Origin: an uncultured Clostridia bacterium
GTDB lineage: Bacteria > Bacillota > Clostridia > Lachnospirales > Lachnospiraceae
Assembly (NCBI GenBank): GCA_947178045.1
Contig: CAMWWR010000099.1
Location: 1-6,903, forward strand
Reading direction: 5' to 3'
Length of the DNA stretch: 6,903 bases
Every line of letters starts with the position of its first letter. The first letter of the stretch is position 1. The notes beneath the pieces are model-generated. The model worked only from the letters and a program-made list of their open reading frames with translations. It was not told the origin of the DNA and made no database searches. Shown here piece after piece: positions 1 through 5,064 of the stretch. The position numbers and the translations under genes were made by a program.

Positions 1-35
1 GTTGCCTGGCTTGTCAAAATGCGTAGTCTTTTCAT
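1..35 (-). CDS. 5' end of a leftward gene, partial, unknown product
   Basis: Reading the minus strand, an ATG at 35-33 opens a frame (MKRLRILTSQA...) that stays open to the window edge. GGAG at 48-45 lies 9 nt before the ATG, and a near-consensus promoter lies further upstream at 113-85. Promoter, ribosome binding site and start are therefore in the right order and spacing, which is why I call it despite only 11 complete codons. The product cannot be identified from so short a piece. It is divergent from the restriction-modification genes, so it could be a regulator of them or an unrelated neighbour. Confidence 0.55.
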   Translation of the reverse strand, partial: MKRLRILTSQA

Positions 36-79
36 AGCGAAGATCTCCAATCCCACATCGGGCAAAGTAATTTATACCG

Positions 80-94
80 TCTCTATTATAGAGA
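80..94. promoter_or_regulatory. Palindrome over the -10 box, candidate operator
   Basis: TCTCTATTATAGAGA is an inverted repeat with 7-bp arms and one central base. It covers the whole -10 box of the leftward promoter. A dimeric repressor bound here would block RNA polymerase. The palindrome is seen directly; its use as an operator is inferred from position, and no cognate regulator can be named. Confidence 0.4.
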
Positions 95-113
95 AAAAGA
101 AGTGAAAAGTCAA
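85..113 (-). promoter_or_regulatory. Sigma-A-type promoter for the leftward gene
   Basis: On the minus strand TTGACT (113-108) is followed by a 17-nt spacer and a perfect TATAAT (90-85). Transcription would begin near position 78 and give a leader of about 43 nt before the ATG at 35. The match is five of six bases at -35 and six of six at -10, with ideal spacing. Confidence 0.75.
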
Positions 114-122
114 TTTATTTGT

Positions 123-182
123 AGAGGCTGCCGCAGGGAGAATATCGCGCGGTTTTTCTGTTTTTCATGCGGAGCAGCCTCT
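123..182. repeat. 60-bp inverted repeat / long hairpin upstream of the R-M genes
   Basis: AGAGGCTGC (123-131) is perfectly complementary to GCAGCCTCT (174-182). The stem continues inward with CGCA (132-135) against TGCG (168-171) after a 2-nt bulge, giving 13 bp around a 32-nt T-rich loop. There is no T-tract right after either outer arm, so it is not a textbook intrinsic terminator. It separates the two divergent transcription units and could be a degenerate terminator, a regulatory hairpin or the scar of a small palindromic element. Confidence 0.5.
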
Positions 183-210
183 TGCAGCCGATGGAAAAGT
201 ATGATATATT
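182..210 (+). promoter_or_regulatory. Candidate promoter for the R-M cassette
   Basis: TTGCAG (182-187) is followed by 17 nt and TATATT (205-210), with a TG one base before the -10 (202-203) giving an extended -10. The -35 overlaps the last base of the inverted repeat. A second weaker candidate is TTTAAT (231-236), 17 nt, TATAAA (254-259), with a start near 266. Either would leave the endonuclease start at 294 in the transcript. Neither has a strong -35. Confidence 0.4.
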
Positions 211-293
211 TTTTTAGATGAAGGAAATGCTTTAATCAGCGTCTCCCCGACACTATAAAATCAGTATTGAGAAGGGGCAGGGAAAAGAAAATA

Positions 294-1022
294 TTGGGAA
301 TCGAGAAATACATTGCGCCGGATGTTTTGAAGAAATTTGAGTTTTATAATTATAATCATGCGCTGGAAATATTGTATGATGCTTTTCCGGAGGAGTGGAA
401 TGAACTGCAGGAATGCTTTCGCGGTCTGCGGCTCACATTGCAGGATATTAAAACGGCGGGAGGTAATGAGTCTCCGATCCCGAAAAAGTTTGACGATATT
501 CTATATCCGCGCGGTTGGAGGGAAATTCGAATCAGCGGGGATCTGATTGTGAAAAAATATCCGCGGCAAACGGCTCAGAGGCGGGGGAGGTTTGCGGAAG
601 AGCCTTATGAGGTCGAGACAATCGAGGGATATATTGACGGACATAATATCGATTTCTTAAAAAACAGGGTTGCCTTTGATCTGGAATGGAACAGTAAGGA
701 TCAGACGTTTGACCGGGATCTGCTGGCGATGAGAACATATTTTGAATGTGGTTTGATCGATGTCGGAGTGATTGTGACAAGAGCAGAAGAGCTGAATGAA
801 GTATTTAAGCGCGAAAGTGACGATAATGGTCAGCTGCTGATGAAGAAATACGGCGCAAGCACCACATGGATGGGAAAGCTGCTGTACCGACTTGATTCCC
901 GGCGCAACGGCGGCTGTCCGATTCTGGCGGCAGGAATCAGAAAGGAATGTATTGAGGGCTATGGCAGATTTAGCGAGTACAATAGAGAATTTACGGCAGT
1001 TCACGGGGGAGAAGAAGTATAA
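294..1022 (+). CDS. BglII/BstYI-family type II restriction endonuclease
   Basis: This probable type II endonuclease of about 242 residues should cut unmethylated double-stranded DNA as a dimer. The likely catalytic stretch is D120 followed by E131-W-N133 within a hydrophobic strand (residues 126-131). This is the Asp...Glu-x-Gln/Asn variant of the PD-(D/E)xK core known from BglII and BstYI; the following NSKDQTFDRDL and the GLIDVGVIV strand also fit that fold. BglII cuts AGATCT and BstYI cuts RGATCY, so a GATC-centred target is plausible but unproven. No in-frame ATG exists near the 5' end. I chose TTG at 294, with AGGGA at 279-283 ten bases upstream; TTG at 267 would add nine residues. The 3' end overlaps the methyltransferase gene. 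Family call from recognised motifs, not from a search. Confidence 0.8.
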   Translation: MGIEKYIAPDVLKKFEFYNYNHALEILYDAFPEEWNELQECFRGLRLTLQDIKTAGGNESPIPKKFDDILYPRGWREIRISGDLIVKKYPRQTAQRRGRFAEEPYEVETIEGYIDGHNIDFLKNRVAFDLEWNSKDQTFDRDLLAMRTYFECGLIDVGVIVTRAEELNEVFKRESDDNGQLLMKKYGASTTWMGKLLYRLDSRRNGGCPILAAGIRKECIEGYGRFSEYNREFTAVHGGEEV

Positions 1023-1611
1023 TACGATCTATGCGGATCCCCCGTGGCAGTTTCAGAACAGGACGGGCAAGGTCGCTCCGGAACACAAGCGGCTGACGCG
1101 GTATGAGACGATGACAATCGAAGATATCAAGGCGATGCCCATCGAAGAGATAGCCGGCGATAAAGCACAGCTGTATCTGTGGGTTCCAAACGCGCTGCTT
1201 GCGGAGGGGCTTGCCGTTATGGATGCATGGGGCTTTGAATATAAATCGAATATTGTGTGGGAGAAAGTCAGGAAGGACGGCGGACCGGACGGACGCGGCG
1301 TCGGGTTCTATTTTCGAAATGTCACGGAACTGATTCTTTTTGGAATTAAGAAGAACAGTGCGCCCAATCGCACATTGCAGCCGGCCCGTTCCCAAGTGAA
1401 TCTGATTCGGGCGATGAAGCGGGAGCACAGCCGCAAGCCGGACGAAATAATCCCGGTGATTGAAGCATGCAGCCGGGAGCCGCGCATCGAGCTGTTTGCC
1501 AGAGGGGTGAGAGAAGGCTGGGACATGTGGGGAAACCAGGCGGATGAAGGTTATGAGCCGACCTGGGAGACCTACTCAAACCATACGGTGGCGAGAAAGG
1601 GCAGGAAATAA
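961..1611 (+). CDS. MT-A70-family N6-adenine DNA methyltransferase
   Basis: This 216-residue protein is the probable cognate methyltransferase, transferring methyl from S-adenosylmethionine to adenine N6. The catalytic DPPW motif is at residues 26-29 within NTIYADPPWQF. Further MT-A70 hallmarks are YLWVPN, the FRN...ELILFGIK strand, EHSRKPDE (155-162), ELFAR (177-181) and GWDMWGN near the end. The MT-A70 lineage includes bacterial type II enzymes such as M.MunI as well as eukaryotic RNA methyltransferases. Its position, overlapping the nuclease by 62 nt, argues for DNA modification. I chose ATG 961, preceded by GAGGG at 953-957; an upstream TTG at 892 would add 23 residues that do not resemble the family. 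A probable terminator follows. Confidence 0.87.
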   Translation: MADLASTIENLRQFTGEKKYNTIYADPPWQFQNRTGKVAPEHKRLTRYETMTIEDIKAMPIEEIAGDKAQLYLWVPNALLAEGLAVMDAWGFEYKSNIVWEKVRKDGGPDGRGVGFYFRNVTELILFGIKKNSAPNRTLQPARSQVNLIRAMKREHSRKPDEIIPVIEACSREPRIELFARGVREGWDMWGNQADEGYEPTWETYSNHTVARKGRK

Positions 1612-1646
1612 AAACAGGAGCCGCCGGAAAATATTGATGAAAGAAC

Positions 1647-1680
1647 AGGCTGACCAGAGGATGGAAGGGTCGGCCTTTTT
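1647..1680 (+). terminator. Intrinsic terminator after the R-M cassette
   Basis: AGGCTGACC (1647-1655) pairs with GGTCGGCCT (1668-1676) over 9 bp with one G-U pair and a 12-nt loop. It runs straight into TTTTT (1676-1680). It lies 35 nt after the methyltransferase stop, as expected for the end of that transcript. Confidence 0.7.
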
Positions 1681-1690
1681 GATGCACATG

Positions 1691-1718
1691 CCCGCAAATG
1701 CGCGTGAACGCGCATGGG
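1691..1718. repeat. Hairpin with perfect 8-bp palindromic arms
   Basis: ATGCGCGT (1698-1705) and ACGCGCAT (1708-1715) are perfect complements separated by GA. CCC (1691-1693) and GGG (1716-1718) extend the stem past a 4-nt bulge. There is no T-tract. A smaller hairpin, GTCGC (1725-1729) with GCGAC (1735-1739), follows seven bases later. The function is unknown; a protein binding site or a folded RNA are both possible. Confidence 0.5.
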
Positions 1719-1755
1719 AAGATAGTCGCCTGCAGCGACATGCGGGCGGCGCGGG

Positions 1756-1799
1756 CGAGCAGGGAAGAAAGAACCTTCCCTGCTCGATTGCATATTTTT
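1756..1799. terminator. 12-bp perfect inverted repeat, possible second terminator
   Basis: CGAGCAGGGAAG (1756-1767) is perfectly complementary to CTTCCCTGCTCG (1775-1786) around a 7-nt loop. TTTTT at 1795-1799 begins eight bases after the stem, which is further than usual for an intrinsic terminator. It lies 20 bp upstream of the copA -35 box. It may insulate the copper promoter from read-through, or be a structural or binding element. Confidence 0.45.
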
Positions 1800-1805
1800 C
1801 CCCGC

Positions 1806-1835
1806 TTGACAAATACTGTATCAGAAGAGTATAAT
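1806..1835 (+). promoter_or_regulatory. Consensus sigma-A promoter of the copper operon
   Basis: TTGACA (1806-1811) and TATAAT (1830-1835) are both perfect consensus hexamers, separated by 18 nt. Transcription should start near 1841-1843. This is a strong promoter that would need repression, and the operator immediately downstream supplies that. Confidence 0.9.
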
Positions 1836-1841
1836 CTCAAC

Positions 1842-1858
1842 ATACCCCCATGGGGTAT
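1842..1858. promoter_or_regulatory. CsoR-type copper operator
   Basis: ATACCCC (1842-1848) and GGGGTAT (1852-1858) are 7-bp inverted arms around CAT. This matches the known style of CsoR operators, a TACCC/GGGTA dyad with G/C tracts flanked by A/T. It begins seven bases after the -10 box, at the expected transcription start, so bound CsoR would block initiation. The csoR gene in the same operon is the obvious partner, giving copper-relieved autoregulation. Binding is inferred from sequence and context. Confidence 0.85.
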
Positions 1859-1885
1859 ATAAAAGGACAGGAGCGGTGAGGAAGG

Positions 1886-4204
1886 ATGAAGCAGGAAACC
1901 TATAAAATTACCGGTATGAGCTGCGCCGCATGCAGCAGCGCGGTCGAGCGCGTCACAAGAAAGCTGCCCGGCGTCGTGCGCAGCGACGTGAATCTGACGA
2001 CGGCGAAAATGCGCATCGAGTACGATGAAAATCAAGTCGCGCCGGAGCAGATTATTTCAAAAATCGAGAAGGCGGGTTTCGGGGCGGAGCTTTTTGTGGA
2101 GGACGCTGAAAAGAGAAAAAAGGAGGCGCAGGCACAGGCGAAGGATCTGAGTGACAGCCAGCGCAGGCTGATCCTGGCGATTATTTTCGCAGTACCGCTG
2201 TTGTATCTGTCGATGGGGCACATGGTGCCGTTCCCTCTGCCGCTGCCGAAGGCGCTTGATATGGAGGCAAGCCCGATGGCGTTCGCGCTTGCGCAGCTCG
2301 TACTGACCGTGCCGATCCTGATTTTCGGACGGAATTTTTATATTCACGGATTTCCTGCGCTGTTCCGGGGCAATCCGAATATGGATTCTCTTGTGGCCAT
2401 CGGCACGATGGCGGCGTTCCTCTACAGCCTGGTGATGACCGTGCTGATCCCGCGGGATGCGCACCATGTGCATCAGCTTTATTATGAGTCGGCGGCGGTT
2501 GTGGTGACGCTCATCATGCTCGGCAAATATATGGAAAAGCGCAGTAAGGGAAAGACGTCGGAGGCGATCCGAAAGCTGATGGCACTCGCGCCGGACACGG
2601 CGGTGCGGCTGGTGGACGGTAGGGAGCAGGAGGTGCGCGTCGAGGAGCTTGTGCCGGGGGATATTATTCTGATCCGCTCGGGTGCGAGAATTCCGCTGGA
2701 CGGTGTTATTGTTTCGGGCAGCGGGAGCGTCGATGAGTCCATGCTCACCGGCGAGAGCCTGCCGGTCGACAAGGAGGAGGGCAGCGAGGTTATCGGAGGC
2801 AGCCTCAATTATGATGGGCTGTTTCAGGTTCGGGTGACGCGCACCGGCGCGGATACGACGCTGGCAAAAATTGTTCAGCTGATGGAGGACGCGCAGGGGA
2901 AGAAGGCGCCGATCTCCAAAATCGCGGATAAGGTGGCGGGCTATTTTGTTCCGACGGTGATCCTGATTGCCTTTGTCGCCGCCGTAATCTGGCTGCTCGC
3001 GGGCAGGGACTTTTCCTTTGCGCTGCGCATTTTTGTATCCGTGCTCGTCATCGCCTGCCCGTGTGCGCTCGGGCTTGCCACGCCGACCGCAATCATGGTC
3101 GGCACGGGGCTCGGTGCGCAGAACGGCGTTCTTGTAAAATCCGGAGAGGCGCTTGAGACGGCGCAGCAGGTGGATACAATTGTGCTGGACAAAACCGGTA
3201 CGATCACGGAGGGAAGGCCGAAAGTGATTGCCGTGCTGTGTGAGGAACCGGAGCAGGAGAACGGCGATACGATACAGACGGACGCAGAACCGGAGCGGGC
3301 GGACAAGGCTGCAGTTCAGGCGGACGCAGGGAGAAGGGAGCTGCTCTGTGCTGCGGCGGGCGCGGAGGCGGGCAGCGAGCATCCGCTGGCAAGGGCGATT
3401 CTGGCGGAGGCGAAGGCGACCGGAGCGGAGGCCTGCGAGACGGCGGAGTTCCGGAATCTGGCGGGCTATGGCGTGTACGCAAAACTTGCGGACGGCAGGG
3501 AGGTCTGGCTCGGCAAGGCGGAGCTCGCCGAGCAGCACAGCGATAATGCGGCAGCCTGGCGGGAGCGTGCGGAGGAGCTTGCCGGGAAGGGGCAGACGCC
3601 GATGTACGTCGTTATAAACGGAAGAACCCGTGGACTGATCAGCGTGGCGGATCCGATCAAGGCCACGAGCGCCGCCGCGGTCGACGCGCTGAAGCAGGAG
3701 GGGCTGCGCGTGTATATGCTGACCGGCGACAATCAGCGCACGGCGGAGTATATCGGTGCACAGGCGCATGTCGATGAGGTGACGGCGGAGGTGCTGCCGC
3801 AGGACAAGGCGGGAATCATTGAGGAATTGCAAAAGCAGGGAAAAAGAGTTATGATGGTCGGGGACGGCATCAACGACGCGCCCGCGCTCGTGCAGGCGGA
3901 GGTCGGCTGTGCGATCGGCAGCGGCAGCGATATTGCCATTGACTCGGCGGATATTGTGCTGATGAAATCCGATCTGATGGATGTTCACCGCGCGATTCGC
4001 CTGACCCATCTCACCATCCGGAATATCCGGCAGAATCTCTTCTGGGCTTTTTTCTCCAATACGATCGGAATTACGGTCGCCGCGGGTCTGCTGTTCCCGT
4101 TTAGGGGGCTTCTGCTCAATCCGATGCTCGGCGGCTTTGCAATGTCGCTCAGCTCCGTGTGCGTTGTGAGCAACGCGCTGCGGCTGAGATTTAAAAAGCT
4201 GTGA
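1886..4204 (+). CDS. copA: Cu(+)-exporting P1B-type ATPase CopA
   Basis: This 772-residue membrane pump exports Cu(I) using ATP. One N-terminal heavy-metal-associated domain carries GMSCAAC (residues 10-16, C13/C16). Eight membrane segments are expected at about 94-115, 128-152, 165-188, 198-216, 351-372, 379-403, 711-735 and 740-765. The actuator TGES is at 288-291, the membrane CPC metal site at 391-393, the phosphorylated Asp at D435 in DKTGT, the nucleotide-domain HP at 499-500 and GDGIND at 659-664. The last segment keeps M753 and S757. The seventh has F-S724-N725 where Cu ATPases normally have Tyr-Asn. An acidic, Ala-rich insert (about 452-482) sits between DKTGT and HP. The start follows GAGGAAGG and CAGGAG. 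It is the first gene of the copper operon. Confidence 0.96.
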   Translation: MKQETYKITGMSCAACSSAVERVTRKLPGVVRSDVNLTTAKMRIEYDENQVAPEQIISKIEKAGFGAELFVEDAEKRKKEAQAQAKDLSDSQRRLILAIIFAVPLLYLSMGHMVPFPLPLPKALDMEASPMAFALAQLVLTVPILIFGRNFYIHGFPALFRGNPNMDSLVAIGTMAAFLYSLVMTVLIPRDAHHVHQLYYESAAVVVTLIMLGKYMEKRSKGKTSEAIRKLMALAPDTAVRLVDGREQEVRVEELVPGDIILIRSGARIPLDGVIVSGSGSVDESMLTGESLPVDKEEGSEVIGGSLNYDGLFQVRVTRTGADTTLAKIVQLMEDAQGKKAPISKIADKVAGYFVPTVILIAFVAAVIWLLAGRDFSFALRIFVSVLVIACPCALGLATPTAIMVGTGLGAQNGVLVKSGEALETAQQVDTIVLDKTGTITEGRPKVIAVLCEEPEQENGDTIQTDAEPERADKAAVQADAGRRELLCAAAGAEAGSEHPLARAILAEAKATGAEACETAEFRNLAGYGVYAKLADGREVWLGKAELAEQHSDNAAAWRERAEELAGKGQTPMYVVINGRTRGLISVADPIKATSAAAVDALKQEGLRVYMLTGDNQRTAEYIGAQAHVDEVTAEVLPQDKAGIIEELQKQGKRVMMVGDGINDAPALVQAEVGCAIGSGSDIAIDSADIVLMKSDLMDVHRAIRLTHLTIRNIRQNLFWAFFSNTIGITVAAGLLFPFRGLLLNPMLGGFAMSLSSVCVVSNALRLRFKKL

Positions 4205-4236
4205 CGGCAGAGAAGGCTTGAGCATCCAGGCGTTCG

Positions 4237-4270
4237 ATTGGTAAGCCGGGAGCTGCGCGGCATTACCAAT
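4237..4270. repeat. Hairpin between copA and csoR
   Basis: ATTGGTAA (4237-4244) is perfectly complementary to TTACCAAT (4263-4270). GCCG (4245-4248) with CGGC (4258-4261) continues the stem past a single bulged A, giving 12 bp with a 9-nt loop. No T-tract follows on either strand, so it is not an intrinsic terminator. In the operon transcript it could mark an RNA processing or stability site. Confidence 0.55.
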
Positions 4271-4346
4271 TATGGCAGCCTCAAATCCGGCATGCACAGA
4301 AAGCCGCGCAGAAACGGGGAAAATATTGCAGGAAAGGAAGGCGGCG

Positions 4347-4727
4347 ATGGAGGAAAAAAGAGAAACGGCGGAGAAGAAGGCAGAAGAGCAGAATCCGGCC
4401 AAAGAACCGGAAAAAAGGCAGAATCCGGAGGCGGGAGCCTGCTGCTGCGAAAAGCAAAAGCACCGCGGCCAGGCGGAGCTGAGTGATCTGATCCACCGGC
4501 TGAACCGGGTCGAGGGACAGATTCGGGGAATCCGGAGCATGGTGGAGAATGACGCGTACTGTGTGGATATTCTGACACAGGTATCAGCGGCGAGCGCGGC
4601 GCTGACTGCGTTCAGCAGAGTGCTGCTGAACAACCATGTGCGCACCTGTGTCGTCGAGGACATCCGCGGCGGCGGGGACGAGAAGACGGAGGAGCTGCTC
4701 GCCGTGCTTCAGAAATTTATGCGGTGA
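4347..4727 (+). CDS. csoR: CsoR-family copper-sensing repressor
   Basis: This 126-residue DUF156-family repressor should bind the operator upstream of copA and release it on binding Cu(I). The metal ligands are visible as C72, H97 and C101 (YCVDIL...NNHVRTCV). Their spacing is the same as C36-H61-C65 of Mycobacterium tuberculosis CsoR, and the second-shell Tyr (Y71) is present. RLNRVEGQIRGI and the following helix are typical of the family. I chose ATG 4347 because GGAAGG (4336-4341) sits five bases upstream; ATG 4272 is in frame, would add 25 residues and lacks a good ribosome binding site. Even so, about 35 Lys/Glu-rich residues ending in C32-C33-C34 precede the core, longer than usual. It is cotranscribed with copA. 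Confidence 0.93.
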   Translation: MEEKRETAEKKAEEQNPAKEPEKRQNPEAGACCCEKQKHRGQAELSDLIHRLNRVEGQIRGIRSMVENDAYCVDILTQVSAASAALTAFSRVLLNNHVRTCVVEDIRGGGDEKTEELLAVLQKFMR

Positions 4728-4768
4728 GCGGGAAAACAGAAAAATTTTGAAACCAGAGGGAGAAAAGG

Positions 4769-4850
4769 CGGAAAATCAAAATTTCCGGCCACGGAGCTTG
4801 TGCCGCCTGGCAGCACAAAGCTCCCACGATTAAAATGCCGCTTGTGCGGC
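4769..4850 (+). other. Three consecutive hairpins in the csoR-copZ spacer
   Basis: The 139-nt spacer holds three inverted repeats. CGGAAA (4769-4774) pairs with TTTCCG (4782-4787). GGAGCTTGTGC (4793-4803) pairs with GCAC plus AAGCTCC (4813-4824) around one bulged A. GCCGC (4837-4841) pairs with GCGGC (4846-4850) around a TTGT loop, six bases before the copZ ribosome binding site. None is followed by a T-run. I found no convincing promoter or second CsoR operator here, so copZ probably depends on the copA promoter. The structures may process the transcript or tune copZ translation. Confidence 0.45.
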
Positions 4851-4866
4851 GGAAAGAGAGGAAAAA

Positions 4867-5064
4867 ATGACAACGCTGAATGTGAAGGAAATGAGCTGCA
4901 ATCACTGTGTGGAGCGCATCGGAAAGGCCCTGGAGGCGGCCGGCATCAAGCACAGCATCGATCTGGCGACGAAGACGGTCGTGATTGACGGCTGCGAAAA
5001 CTGTGTAAAGAAGGCAATCTCGGAGCTGGATGATATCGGCTTCACGGCAGAGGTAGCGGAGTGA
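4867..5064 (+). CDS. copZ: CopZ-like copper chaperone with two CxxC motifs
   Basis: This 65-residue heavy-metal-associated-domain protein probably carries Cu(I) in the cytoplasm to CopA. MSCNHC gives the usual metal-binding pair C11/C14 in the first loop, and the beta-alpha-beta-beta-alpha-beta pattern is complete. Unusually, a second pair, C43-E-N-C46, lies in the turn before the second helix, where CopZ proteins normally have no cysteines. It could bind a second copper or form a disulfide. GAGAGG (4856-4861) lies five bases before the ATG. The last codons overlap the next start codon by four bases. The gene lies downstream of copA and csoR, supporting a copper role. Confidence 0.9.
   Translation: MTTLNVKEMSCNHCVERIGKALEAAGIKHSIDLATKTVVIDGCENCVKKAISELDDIGFTAEVAE

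Noticed and set aside
80..94. Reading TCTCTATTATAGAGA as a terminator
   Set aside because: The stem is AT-rich and contains the perfect -10 box of a promoter, so an operator is a better explanation.
892..960. Upstream TTG start for the methyltransferase
   Set aside because: The 23 extra residues do not look like the family and there is no good ribosome binding site; ATG 961 places the DPPW motif at the usual distance from the N-terminus.
1544..1834. A 96-codon open frame overlapping the end of the methyltransferase gene and the following gap
   Set aside because: It runs through the terminator and the hairpin cluster, lacks a ribosome binding site at its ATGs (1544, 1637), and its composition resembles no protein family.
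4272..4346. Upstream ATG start for csoR
   Set aside because: It sits immediately after the junction hairpin with no Shine-Dalgarno sequence, whereas ATG 4347 has GGAAGG at ideal spacing.
2057..4663. A very long open frame on the minus strand opposite copA and csoR
   Set aside because: It is an antisense shadow of GC-rich codon usage. The translation is Arg/His/Gln-rich without domains, and it lies opposite two clearly real genes.
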